From NCBI GenBank assembly GCA_937893635.1, contig CALBGF010000053.1, positions 1-22,889 on the forward strand: a stretch of DNA of 22,889 bases, read 5' to 3'. Made by a program: the position numbers and the translations under genes. Below are positions 4,936 through 12,947 of the stretch, piece after piece (position 1 is the first letter of the stretch; each line of letters begins with the position of its first letter). The notes under the pieces are model-generated. The model was given only the letters and a program-made list of their open reading frames with translations. It was not told where the DNA came from and did no database searches. Origin of the DNA: an uncultured Mollicutes bacterium (GTDB lineage: Bacteria > Bacillota_I > Bacilli_A > RFN20 > CAG-826).

Positions 4936-6632
4936 TGAATAAAAAGGTTACTTCTTATCTTGCTTTAAGTGTAGTTACACTTGGGGCTTTAGCGGCAGTT
5001 GCTTTATCGGGTAACAATAAAGATAATAATTTCAAAAATAATGATGAAGTTATTTATTTAAACAAACAAAATCTAATTGGTGAAGCAGTTGAAGATTCTG
5101 CATTAAAATTCGAATCATCAAAAATGTTTGCGCTTTATGATGAATTTAAAACTAATGATAGTAAATCTTTAAGATTTGCTACCGCTATTAAAGGCGAAAT
5201 AGACTCTATCTCTTATAAGATGTCTAAAATTGGCGATTATGAAGAAAAATTGGAAAGTATTACCAAAGTATATCGTGGTCTTGAAGTAGAAGGCAATACA
5301 TTCTACTATGATGGTGCAACATTAACCACTAACGAATCTGCACAAGGAAAATATTATTGGGCTGTCTTTAATATTACTTATGCTGATACTGTATCAGTTA
5401 AAGAAGATGATGTTGTTATAATGGAACTTACAATAAATGGAGAAACAACAAGTTTTTCTTCATCATTAACTCAATCTAAACTAGGTGGTGGTGATGGATC
5501 AGAAACAAATCCATATTTGATTTATAGTCAAGTTGGTTGGAATAAATACGTAGAAGATGCCAATGCCAATGCGAAAAACTTTTCTAAAAAATATATTAGT
5601 TTAGTTACATCTTCTATAACATCAGAAACAATGATAAAAGAATTTTATGGGAACTTTGATGGACATAATAATAAAATAAATGTGCAAATAACAGAAAGTA
5701 TTGGAAATGGTATAGGTACAGGGTTATTTAGTGTCAATAGGAGCGGCGTTATTGAAAATTTAATGGTGGAAGGCAGAGTTGACGGAGTTGTGAATATTGC
5801 TGGCATTGCAGGAATTAATGATGGAACTATAAAAAATTGTGTTAATTATGCAAGCATTGTTTATAATGAAAGTAGAGCGGGTGGTATAGCTGCTTATTCA
5901 AGACAAGGTAGTAAAATTATAAATTGTAAGAACTATGGTATTATAGATGGAAGTTCTGCTGAAGCAGATGGAAGTAGCCTTGCTGCAATAAAGGGTGTTG
6001 GCGGTATAGTTGGAACAGTACATCATAATAATTCAAAAACAAATGCTAATATTATTATCCAAGACTGTGAAAATTATGGAAAAGTAACAAATAAACTTCA
6101 ATGTGCTGGTGGCATTATAGGTGCTATTTTGTCAAATGGAAATAATGTTGCTTTAAAAGGCTCAATAAAAGTAACTAATTGTAATAATTACAACGCTATA
6201 ACTAGTGGAAAAACTTTCGTTGGTGGTATTATCGGAATGCTTGATAATAATAATATCATTATAAGAAATTGTAATAATAAGAAAGACGCAACGATAAATG
6301 GAACTTCATTTGTTGGTGGTATTGTTGGTGCTTTAGGATATACTAGTAACATTTCAGATAAATCAGGCACACAAGTAGTAGATTGTAATAATGATGCAAA
6401 CGTCATTGCTTCTATTCAACATAATGTTAAAGGATACCGTGTTGGTGGAATTGCTGGAATGGCATGGGGAACTAATATAAATAATTGTAAAAATAATGGC
6501 ATTGTAAAAGGTGGAGAAACAGAAGCTACCATTAATTTTGGAAATAATAATAGTAGTGACGAAATTGAAAAACTTTGTATTGGTTATCTAGTTGGATATA
6601 AAACTAGCACTGCTAAAATAGATGGAGAATAG
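4935..6632 (+). CDS. Secreted GLUG-repeat surface protein
   Basis: A 565-residue exported protein. Residues 1 to about 25 form a signal peptide (Lys-rich start, then a Leu/Ala/Val core) without a lipobox cysteine. Residues about 60-178 form a small beta-rich domain with SLRFATAIKG, similar in style to domains of many gut Firmicutes surface proteins. After a Gly-rich junction, GGGDGSETNPYLI (184-196) opens a module ending in eight GLUG-type repeats (263-565) of the form GGIVG-x-N-x-I-NC-x-NYG-x-V. These repeats are expected to stack as a beta-solenoid. The final 380 residues resemble those of the next gene product, so the two are tandem paralogues with different heads. GLUG repeats occur in adhesins and IgA-peptidase-like surface proteins. 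In this operon a glycan-binding or cell-surface scaffold role is likely but unproven. Start fixed by GGAGGT (4921-4926). Confidence 0.8.
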   Translation: MNKKVTSYLALSVVTLGALAAVALSGNNKDNNFKNNDEVIYLNKQNLIGEAVEDSALKFESSKMFALYDEFKTNDSKSLRFATAIKGEIDSISYKMSKIGDYEEKLESITKVYRGLEVEGNTFYYDGATLTTNESAQGKYYWAVFNITYADTVSVKEDDVVIMELTINGETTSFSSSLTQSKLGGGDGSETNPYLIYSQVGWNKYVEDANANAKNFSKKYISLVTSSITSETMIKEFYGNFDGHNNKINVQITESIGNGIGTGLFSVNRSGVIENLMVEGRVDGVVNIAGIAGINDGTIKNCVNYASIVYNESRAGGIAAYSRQGSKIINCKNYGIIDGSSAEADGSSLAAIKGVGGIVGTVHHNNSKTNANIIIQDCENYGKVTNKLQCAGGIIGAILSNGNNVALKGSIKVTNCNNYNAITSGKTFVGGIIGMLDNNNIIIRNCNNKKDATINGTSFVGGIVGALGYTSNISDKSGTQVVDCNNDANVIASIQHNVKGYRVGGIAGMAWGTNINNCKNNGIVKGGETEATINFGNNNSSDEIEKLCIGYLVGYKTSTAKIDGE

Positions 6633-6674
6633 AAGATATTATTTAGATTAAATTATAGATTGGAGAAGGAAAAC

Positions 6675-8909
6675 ATGAAAAAAAGAAACATAGCATTTAT
6701 AGCAATTGCTACATTACTTGCTTTAGCGGGATGTAACGACAACTCAGCGAGTATAAGCAATTCAAATTCGATAGGTACTAGTAATTCCACTAGTGCATTT
6801 GATTCTAGGAGCGAAATTACTCCTTCAACTAGTACGAGTGCTAGTTCTAGTGTAAAACCTAGTACTAAAGAAGTCGTAAAAGTTATAGTTTTAGCAGGTC
6901 AATCTAATGCAGTTGGTCATTCTTATGTTAAATACTTTAGCGAAGATGTTAGAAATAGGTATGCCGATGGTTATCCAAACATTCAAATTAATTATGATTT
7001 AAGTCCATTCGCATCTGAAACAGCACGACATAAATCTGATGGCTTTACAAAAGTTCAAATGGGACAAGGAAGAAAAGCTAGTGATGGTTCAGTTTCATTT
7101 GGACCTGAACTTGGAATGGCAGAATATTTAAACGAACATTATCCAAATGAAAAGTTTTATATTATTAAAACCGCTGCTGGAGCGACTACATTACATGATA
7201 ATTGGTATTCGCCTTCATTAGGAAAGCCAATGGCAAGTGATAATTTATATAATTATTTAATTAAATTTGTTGATGAGAGCATGAATTTAATTAAAGAAAA
7301 TAATAAAAATGAATATCCAGAAATCATTTCTTACTGTTGGATGCAAGGAGAAAATGACGCTAAAAGTTATAGTGATGAATATGAAAATAACTGGTCTACC
7401 CATGTTGCGGATTTAAAAGAAACTTGGGAAAATTCAGGATATGTAACGCCTAATGGTTTATCAATTATTGATGCAGGTATTACAAATTATTGGACTAATT
7501 TTAATAAAATTAATCAAATTAAAGAAGATTATGCATCTAAGAGTTCGAAAAACCATTTTATTGATGTGGCGGATAGCAATTGGGTTTCAACTTATAAAGA
7601 TAACACGGATTATGCACATTTAGATTCTAGCGCAATGCTTGAATTAGGTCATGAATTTGGTAAAAATATAGATTTGGTTATTAAAGATTTAAAAAACAAA
7701 GAAATAACATCCGAAACACCAGTTTATGAAGATGACAAATGGGATGGAAAGACATATTCAACTTCTTTAAGTGGAACAGGAACTGAAATAGATCCATATT
7801 TGATTCAATCCAATAATGATATGGCTTTCTTTGCAAAAGAGGTAAAAGAAGGTAATACTTATGAAGGAAAATTTATCTCGTTAACAACGGATTTAAATAT
7901 GGCTCATGCTAATTTTACAGGCATAGGAGATGGAGATTTAGTTACAACTGATAATGAAGATGGAACTTCTTCATCTAAATGGGTGTTAAAAGAATTTAAA
8001 GGTACATTTGATGGTAATAATCATAATGTAAAATTAAGAATTTCTAAATCATTTGTTGCTGGATTATTTAATGCAAGTTCTGGAACAATTAAAAACTTAT
8101 CTACATCTGGAACAGTATTTACTACTAATCGAGTTTGTGGCGGAATAGTAGGATACTTAAATGGTGGGGTAGTAGAAAATGTAACAAATAACGCTAATAT
8201 TGCTGGAAGATTTTATGATAATGGCAAAGGCCATATTGGTGGTGTAATAGGTTTATTAAAAGCTGGTTCATTAAAAAATGCTACTAATAATGGTTCAGTA
8301 TATGGTAGTGTAACAAAATTTGCTGATGCACAAGGTACTGGTGGGGTTATCGGAACAATTGAAGCTGGTGCTATTGAGGTTAACAATTTAACTAATCGCG
8401 GTTATGTTTATGGACGAGGATTTAATAATGGTGGAGTTGTTGGACTAGTTAGAAAAGGTGGTAATTTTGTATTATCAAAGCTATATAATTATGGAACAAT
8501 AGTTGGAAAAACTAATACAGGTGGAATTATTGGAGGGCTTAACTTCTCTAATGTTATCGTTGAGGATGTCCATAACTATGGAGATATAAAGGGAACTAAT
8601 TATGCAGGTGGAGTTATTGGTGCGTTTGGCTATGATGGAAATAGAACATCAACATTACAAAATGCTACAAATGAAGGTAAAGTAACTGCTACAACAGAAG
8701 ATAGTAAAGGTGGCTATCGTTTAGGCGGTATAGTCGGAATGGCTTATGGAACAACAATTAAAAACTGTACAAACTCTGGAGAAGTAGTAACTGGTGACAT
8801 AGTTACTGAAGATGTTGGAACAGAAGAAAATAAGCGTGTTGGTTATATCGTGGGATATAAAACCGGTAGTGCCACTATTGAAGAATGCAATAACACTTTT
8901 ACAAAATAA
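6675..8909 (+). CDS. Lipoprotein with SASA-type (SGNH) carbohydrate esterase domain and GLUG repeats
   Basis: A 744-residue lipoprotein. The signal peptide ends in LALAGC (lipid Cys20), then a Ser/Thr/Asn-rich linker to about residue 64. Residues about 66-340 are an SASA/CE6-like SGNH esterase domain. GQSN (75-78) gives the nucleophile Ser77, WMQGEND (223-229) is the conserved block, and DYAHLD (His315) supplies the catalytic His. Such enzymes remove acetyl groups from xylan, pectin or sialate; the plant-glycan context favours the first two. Residues about 366-744 repeat the preceding gene's module, from SGTGTEIDPYLI through eight GLUG repeats. The ATG at 6675 is preferred because GGAGAAGGA (6662-6670) lies just upstream; a TTG at 6660 overlaps that site. 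Deacetylation at the surface would help the GH43 enzymes. It is the last gene before a strong terminator. Confidence 0.85.
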   Translation: MKKRNIAFIAIATLLALAGCNDNSASISNSNSIGTSNSTSAFDSRSEITPSTSTSASSSVKPSTKEVVKVIVLAGQSNAVGHSYVKYFSEDVRNRYADGYPNIQINYDLSPFASETARHKSDGFTKVQMGQGRKASDGSVSFGPELGMAEYLNEHYPNEKFYIIKTAAGATTLHDNWYSPSLGKPMASDNLYNYLIKFVDESMNLIKENNKNEYPEIISYCWMQGENDAKSYSDEYENNWSTHVADLKETWENSGYVTPNGLSIIDAGITNYWTNFNKINQIKEDYASKSSKNHFIDVADSNWVSTYKDNTDYAHLDSSAMLELGHEFGKNIDLVIKDLKNKEITSETPVYEDDKWDGKTYSTSLSGTGTEIDPYLIQSNNDMAFFAKEVKEGNTYEGKFISLTTDLNMAHANFTGIGDGDLVTTDNEDGTSSSKWVLKEFKGTFDGNNHNVKLRISKSFVAGLFNASSGTIKNLSTSGTVFTTNRVCGGIVGYLNGGVVENVTNNANIAGRFYDNGKGHIGGVIGLLKAGSLKNATNNGSVYGSVTKFADAQGTGGVIGTIEAGAIEVNNLTNRGYVYGRGFNNGGVVGLVRKGGNFVLSKLYNYGTIVGKTNTGGIIGGLNFSNVIVEDVHNYGDIKGTNYAGGVIGAFGYDGNRTSTLQNATNEGKVTATTEDSKGGYRLGGIVGMAYGTTIKNCTNSGEVVTGDIVTEDVGTEENKRVGYIVGYKTGSATIEECNNTFTK

Positions 8910-8917
8910 TTTAAATA

Positions 8918-8950
8918 AGGATGTAGTTCATTGCTATGTCCTTTTTTTGT
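8918..8950 (+). terminator. Intrinsic terminator closing the GH43/GLUG operon
   Basis: AAGGATGTAG pairs with CTATGTCCTT (10 bp with two G/T wobbles, 7-nt loop) and is followed by a run of seven T. It begins 9 bp after the esterase stop codon. Confidence 0.82.
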
Positions 8951-8951
8951 A

Positions 8952-8996
8952 CAAAAAAAGAAGCAAATTGTGTGTGAAATGCTTCTTATAATGTTT
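8952..8996 (-). terminator. Intrinsic terminator of the second AraC gene
   Basis: On the minus strand AAGAAGCA pairs with TGCTTCTT and is followed by a long T run (complement of the A run near 8952-8960). On the plus strand a T run is also found 5 bp past the stem. It stands back to back with the operon terminator, insulating the convergent genes. Confidence 0.75.
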
Positions 8997-8998
8997 TT

Positions 8999-9799
8999 TT
9001 AATTTAAATCAGCGGTTTTAGCATATTCAGTAGGCGCCACACCAATTTCTTTTTTGAAAGTTTTAGAGAAAGTGTAAACGCTAGAAAATCCTACGAGTGT
9101 AGCAACATCGCTAACAGAAGTAAAATCACCAATTAATAATTCTTTAGCTTTATCTAGTCTAACTTTTTTTAAGTATTTAATTGGTGCAACTTTGTATATT
9201 TTATAAAACAATTTACGGAAATATACAGTTGATATGCCACATAATTTTGCTAAAGATTCATTTGAAATATCGATATCGTTATAATTATTTAACATATATT
9301 TAACAGCGGGCTCAATTGATTTGATCATATATTTTGGAACATATACATCATCATAGTTAATTGTTGATTTTGCTAATATTTCATAAAAGATTGATTTACA
9401 TCTTAAGATGTAATTATTTTTTTTAGAGTCCCAAATATGCGCCATTAGATTAAAAAGTCTAGCAATTTCTTGTTCATTTTGAGCGTTAAGAGTAATTGGG
9501 TAAAAATCAAAAGTTTGTCCATCAAAATCAGCATCAAATTCAATCATAATACATTTTCCTAATTCTTCACAAAACCAAGTATAGTCGGTGTTTTTAGATA
9601 TTACTAGTAATGTATGACGATTAGAAACATATTCAATGCCATTACACTTATAAATAGTGGTTCCTTCTAATTTTAAAGCAAAGGCGTAAGTAAATCTTCC
9701 TTTACGGATTACCATCTGCTTATTGGATTTATTAATAGTGTTCACAGCAAATAGTTTATTAAGTACTAAATTGGATAAATTCAAATTTGCTTTTTTCAT
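8999..9799 (-). CDS. AraC-family transcriptional regulator (second of two)
   Basis: A 266-residue regulator. The N-terminal half carries a ligand-sensing region with FAFALKLEGTTIY-like and FDADFDG-like stretches, matching similar positions in the regulator at 2883 (IIFKFEGETIY and IEFEGNID). The C-terminal part (about 165-262) is the AraC DNA-binding domain with two helix-turn-helix units: LAKLCGISTVYFRKLFY, then GFSSVYTFSKTFKKEIGVAPTEY, the family signature. AGGAGG (complement of 9809-9814) lies 9 bp before the ATG. It is divergent from the long oxidoreductase/ABC operon with a 167-bp shared gap containing the TATCAAAAAAGACAAA motif, a classic layout for a local activator. The ligand is probably a sugar released by the system; this is inference. 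Confidence 0.88.
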   Translation of the reverse strand: MKKANLNLSNLVLNKLFAVNTINKSNKQMVIRKGRFTYAFALKLEGTTIYKCNGIEYVSNRHTLLVISKNTDYTWFCEELGKCIMIEFDADFDGQTFDFYPITLNAQNEQEIARLFNLMAHIWDSKKNNYILRCKSIFYEILAKSTINYDDVYVPKYMIKSIEPAVKYMLNNYNDIDISNESLAKLCGISTVYFRKLFYKIYKVAPIKYLKKVRLDKAKELLIGDFTSVSDVATLVGFSSVYTFSKTFKKEIGVAPTEYAKTADLN

Positions 9800-9824
9800 G
9801 GATTTTTACCTCCTGCAACCGCTT

Positions 9825-9853
9825 TATATAAATATAATAACACAAATGTCCAA
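9825..9853 (-). promoter_or_regulatory. Promoter of the second AraC gene
   Basis: On the minus strand TTGGAC (complement of 9848-9853) and TATATA (complement of 9825-9830) are separated by 17 bp. They precede the AGGAGG ribosome site of the regulator. Confidence 0.6.
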
Positions 9854-9884
9854 TTAATAAATATAAATCTTTTGTTAAATTGCG

Positions 9885-9908
9885 TATCAAAAAAGACAAA
9901 TAATATCA
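9885..9908 (+). promoter_or_regulatory. AraC-type operator candidate upstream of the long operon
   Basis: TATCAAAAAAGACAAA (9885-9900) matches 15 of 16 bases of the copy at 3725-3740, and a second TATCA follows at 9904-9908. The second half starts 14 bp before the -35 box, as it does before the GH43 operon. It lies between the divergent AraC gene and the operon. Confidence 0.55.
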
Positions 9909-9917
9909 TTATTAACA

Positions 9918-9946
9918 TTTACAAAAAAGCGCTTCCAAAATATACT
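9918..9946 (+). promoter_or_regulatory. Promoter of the long oxidoreductase/ABC operon
   Basis: TTTACA (9918-9923) and TATACT (9941-9946) are separated by exactly 17 bp. The start of transcription would be near 9953, so the 5' leader would be only about 14 nt and begin at the ribosome site AGGAGAG. Confidence 0.75.
9924..9937 (+). promoter_or_regulatory. cre/LacI-like operator between the -35 and -10 boxes
   Basis: The palindromic core AAGCGCTT (9927-9934) fills the spacer of the promoter. The 14-mer matches the cre consensus at 11 of 14 positions; both outer bases on the left and one on the right differ. A CcpA or LacI-family protein bound here would block RNA polymerase. Confidence 0.45.
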
Positions 9947-9966
9947 CTCTTTAGGAGAGTAAGTTT

Positions 9967-10968
9967 ATGAAAAGAATTAAAGTTGGAATATATGGAATTG
10001 ACCACAATCACTGTGCTGCTAAAGTAGCAGAAATGCGTAATTTACCAGATTTATTTGAAATTGTTGGTGTCTATGTAGAAAATGACGAAGTAAAAAATAG
10101 AAGAGGACATGATAAGTGTTACGAAGGACTTAAGTTTATGTCGGAAGAAGAATTATTTGCTATTAAAGATGTAGACTTAATGCTTGTTGAACCGGCTGTA
10201 GAAAATCTAGTTCCTTTTGCGCAAGTTTGTATCGACAAAGGTTATCATATTCATTTAGATAAGCCAGCAGGAATTAATTTGAATGAATTTAAACATTTAT
10301 TAATGAGTGCCAAGAAAAAAGAATTAATCATTCAAATGGGATATATGTATCGCTATAATCATGCGATTCAATATGCGATAAACCAAGTTAAAGAAGGATT
10401 TGTAGGAAAACCATTTTCAATTGATACCTCTATGTCAACAGGATTAAATGTTGATTTTAAGAAACGATTAATTTCTTATAATGTTAAATCTCCTTCAATG
10501 TACATATATGGATGCCATATGATTGATTTAATTGTTTCGGTATTAGGTGAACCATTACGTGTTGTGCCATTTAATAAATGTACAAAAGCTGATGGATTAG
10601 ATTTTGAGGATAGTGGATTTGCTATTTTAGAATATGAATTTGGTGTTGCCACTGTTCGTATCAATAGTTCAGAAATTAATGGTTGGGAAAGAAGAGAATT
10701 TACCATTTGCGGTGATAAGGGAACAGTATCAGTTCGTCCAATAGAAAATCCAACTCATATTACTGTTTGTCATAAAGATTATGCTAAATCTTGGTCAAGT
10801 TGTAGTAACGTTGTTGAATTAGAGCCACAAGTAGGAAGATACACTGATCAATTTAAACATTTATATAAGATGATTCAAAAAGAAGAATTAAATCCTTATA
10901 CATATGATCATGAATATATCGTTCATAAATTAACACTTCAAGCGTGTGGTTATGATATAAAGGAGTAA
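9967..10968 (+). CDS. Gfo/Idh/MocA-family oxidoreductase
   Basis: A 333-residue cytoplasmic NAD(P)-dependent oxidoreductase of the Gfo/Idh/MocA family, which acts on sugars, inositols and their derivatives. The N-terminal Rossmann region starts with GIYGIDHNH (7-15), a variant of the usual Gly-rich loop. The catalytic Lys is in HLDKPAG (Lys99, the family's EKP motif). A GCHMIDL block (182-188) gives the His184/Asp187 pair common in the C-terminal substrate domain. The length is typical. It is the first gene of the long operon, with AGGAGAG 7 bp before the ATG. It likely oxidises or reduces a sugar taken up by the ABC transporter encoded downstream. The Gly-loop variant makes the cofactor preference unclear. 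Confidence 0.85.
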   Translation: MKRIKVGIYGIDHNHCAAKVAEMRNLPDLFEIVGVYVENDEVKNRRGHDKCYEGLKFMSEEELFAIKDVDLMLVEPAVENLVPFAQVCIDKGYHIHLDKPAGINLNEFKHLLMSAKKKELIIQMGYMYRYNHAIQYAINQVKEGFVGKPFSIDTSMSTGLNVDFKKRLISYNVKSPSMYIYGCHMIDLIVSVLGEPLRVVPFNKCTKADGLDFEDSGFAILEYEFGVATVRINSSEINGWERREFTICGDKGTVSVRPIENPTHITVCHKDYAKSWSSCSNVVELEPQVGRYTDQFKHLYKMIQKEELNPYTYDHEYIVHKLTLQACGYDIKE

Positions 10969-10973
10969 GGTGA

Positions 10974-11975
10974 ATGGCTGTTAATGAAAAAAGTACATTA
11001 GAAAGTCAAACAAAAAATAATACCATTAAAATAATCTTACTCAGTGTTCTAGTTATGGCTTTATGGGGTTCATTATTTCCTTTTGTGCAATGGGGATTTA
11101 AAGAATTTGCTTTAAATACAGATTTTGTTCCCGATTTAATCTTATTTGCGGGACTAAGATTCTTGGTAAGTGGATTTATCTTATCTTTGTTTACTATTAA
11201 GAATAAAGAATATAAAACTTTAAAAAAGAAAAACAATATTCTAGGAATTTTGTTAGTTGGATTATTCGCTATTATATTTCATTATTCCTTTACTTATATA
11301 GGATTATCAAAAATTAATAGTGCTTCAACTGCATTACTAAAACAATCTGGAGTATTGGTATTTGTATGTTTTTCTTTCTTGTTTATAAAAGAAGAAAAGT
11401 TCTCTATTTTAAAATTAATAGCAGCATTCTTAGGAATTGCTTCAATTGTAGTAGTGAATATGGATGCCTTCCATATTAAATTTGACTTAGGGAGTTTATT
11501 AGTAATTGGTGCCAGTTTCTGTACGGTAATATATAATGTTATATATAAGAAATTTTTAAAAGATGTACCCGCATTAGCAGTAACGGGTTATTCGCAATTA
11601 TTTGGAGGATTAATCTTATTAGTAGTGGGATTATGCTTTGGTGGAAGACTAAGAAATATATCTCTTACCGGAATACTAATATTTGTTTATTTAGTATTAG
11701 CAACAATTGTCAGTTATTGGTTATGGTATTCAATTGTCAAAAAATATGATTTGTCTAAACTATTTATTGTAAAGATGTCTGAACCATTATTTGCAGCATT
11801 AGTATCAGTGGCATTACCACTAAATAGCAAAATAACGATTGAACATTTATTAGCATTTATCTTAGTAAGTGCCGCGATTGTCTTAAGCAATATACAAATA
11901 AAACATAAAGAAAAAAACAAAAATATAGAACAGGCTAAGGAGGAAAAAGTTTATGAAAGCAATGCTAGTCGATGA
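10974..11975 (+). CDS. EamA/DMT-family transporter
   Basis: A 333-residue membrane protein with about 10 transmembrane segments in two EamA repeats, the usual 10-TM form of the drug/metabolite transporter superfamily. These proteins export or import small metabolites such as amino acids, nucleobases or sugars. Visible family traits include ALWGSLFPFVQWG early in the first repeat and a late ADDITIONAL-type helix ending the second half near the polar Lys/Glu-rich C-tail. It starts 5 bp after the preceding gene (AAGGAG overlaps that stop region) and its end overlaps the next gene by 23 bp, so all three are co-translated. It could release a product of the oxidoreductases that flank it. The substrate is not deducible. 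Confidence 0.82.
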   Translation: MAVNEKSTLESQTKNNTIKIILLSVLVMALWGSLFPFVQWGFKEFALNTDFVPDLILFAGLRFLVSGFILSLFTIKNKEYKTLKKKNNILGILLVGLFAIIFHYSFTYIGLSKINSASTALLKQSGVLVFVCFSFLFIKEEKFSILKLIAAFLGIASIVVVNMDAFHIKFDLGSLLVIGASFCTVIYNVIYKKFLKDVPALAVTGYSQLFGGLILLVVGLCFGGRLRNISLTGILIFVYLVLATIVSYWLWYSIVKKYDLSKLFIVKMSEPLFAALVSVALPLNSKITIEHLLAFILVSAAIVLSNIQIKHKEKNKNIEQAKEEKVYESNASR

Positions 11976-12939
11976 AAAGAAAAATCTTGTTTGGAGTGAA
12001 GTAGATGATCCAGTTTTAGAAGATGATAAGATCATTGTAAAAATTCATGCAGTGGCTTTAAATCGTGCAGATTTACTTCAAAGAGAAGGAAAATATCCTT
12101 CACCAGCCGGATGGCCATCTTGGATGGGATTAGAATTAGCAGGTGAAATTATTGAAATGGGCAAAAAGGCTCAAGAAAAAACTGGCTTTAAAATTGGCGA
12201 TAAAGTTTGTGCTTTAGTTGGCGGCGGAGCTTACGCTACTAAAATTGCTATTCCTTATCAATTAGTTTTACCAATGCCAAAAGGATTAACTTATGAAGAA
12301 GCATCAGCAATTCCAGAAGCTTATGTTACTTCTTATTTGAATTTATTTGAAGAAGGTAAACTCCAAAAAGGACAAACAGTTTATATTGCCGCTGGCGCTA
12401 GTGGACTAGCAAGTGCGGCAATACCAATGGCCGAAGCATTTGGAGCAAAAGTTATAACAAGCGTAATGACAGAAGAAGTTAAAGAAAAAATTAAACATCT
12501 AAATGCGGATTATGTCATAGTTCAAGAAAAAGAAAGTATTAGTGAAGCCTTCAAACGTTTTGAAGAAGAAGGACATCCAGTTAATGTTGCTATGGATTGC
12601 TTAGCCGGAAAAGACTTAGGTGAAGCATTATCTTATATGGCTAGTGGTGGCTATTGGATTCTTATTTCCACTTTAGCGGGTATTACTACGGAAATTCAAT
12701 TACGCCCAGTATTAACAAAAGGATTACATCTAGTGGGTAGTATGTTAAGAAAACGTACGAATGATGAAAAAGAACAACTATTAAAACATTTACAAAGAGA
12801 TTTCTTTAAATACTTTGAAGATGGATCAATTAAGCCAACTATTTATCGTGTATTAGATATTAGTGAAGTAGAAGAAGCTCATCAATTATTACTAACAAAT
12901 AAAAATGTTGGAAAAGTTGTTTTAAGAATAATTAAGTAG
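11953..12939 (+). CDS. Quinone oxidoreductase-like MDR protein (zinc-free, PIG3-type)
   Basis: A 328-residue medium-chain dehydrogenase/reductase of the NAD(P)H:quinone oxidoreductase group. NRADLLQREGKYP (37-49) with the following GLELAGEI is the hallmark of the PIG3/COG0604 branch, and AAGASGLASAA (146-156) is the nucleotide-binding loop. The Cys and His ligands of zinc alcohol dehydrogenases are missing, as expected for this branch. Such enzymes reduce quinones or reactive enones/aldehydes using NADPH in the cytosol. The ATG at 11953 follows AAGGAGG (11937-11943) and lies inside the end of the EamA gene in another frame. Its presence in a glycan operon suggests handling of a reactive carbonyl product or a special sugar, but this is inference. 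Confidence 0.85.
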   Translation: MKAMLVDEKKNLVWSEVDDPVLEDDKIIVKIHAVALNRADLLQREGKYPSPAGWPSWMGLELAGEIIEMGKKAQEKTGFKIGDKVCALVGGGAYATKIAIPYQLVLPMPKGLTYEEASAIPEAYVTSYLNLFEEGKLQKGQTVYIAAGASGLASAAIPMAEAFGAKVITSVMTEEVKEKIKHLNADYVIVQEKESISEAFKRFEEEGHPVNVAMDCLAGKDLGEALSYMASGGYWILISTLAGITTEIQLRPVLTKGLHLVGSMLRKRTNDEKEQLLKHLQRDFFKYFEDGSIKPTIYRVLDISEVEEAHQLLLTNKNVGKVVLRIIK

Positions 12940-12947
12940 GTGCGTTT

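Noticed and set aside
6660..6674. TTG start for the esterase lipoprotein
   Set aside because: The TTG overlaps the ribosome site of the ATG at 6675, and the later start gives a normal signal peptide.
4935..8909. Repeats in the GLUG genes as a DNA repeat array or recombination cassette
   Set aside because: The repeats are protein-level and diverged at the DNA level. I see no long identical DNA tracts that would indicate a CRISPR, a VNTR or phase-variable cassettes.
10974..11975. Use of the Mollicutes code (UGA as Trp)
   Set aside because: UGA ends the EamA gene and the 113-residue gene at sensible points with start/stop overlaps, and Trp is always TGG. The standard bacterial code fits.
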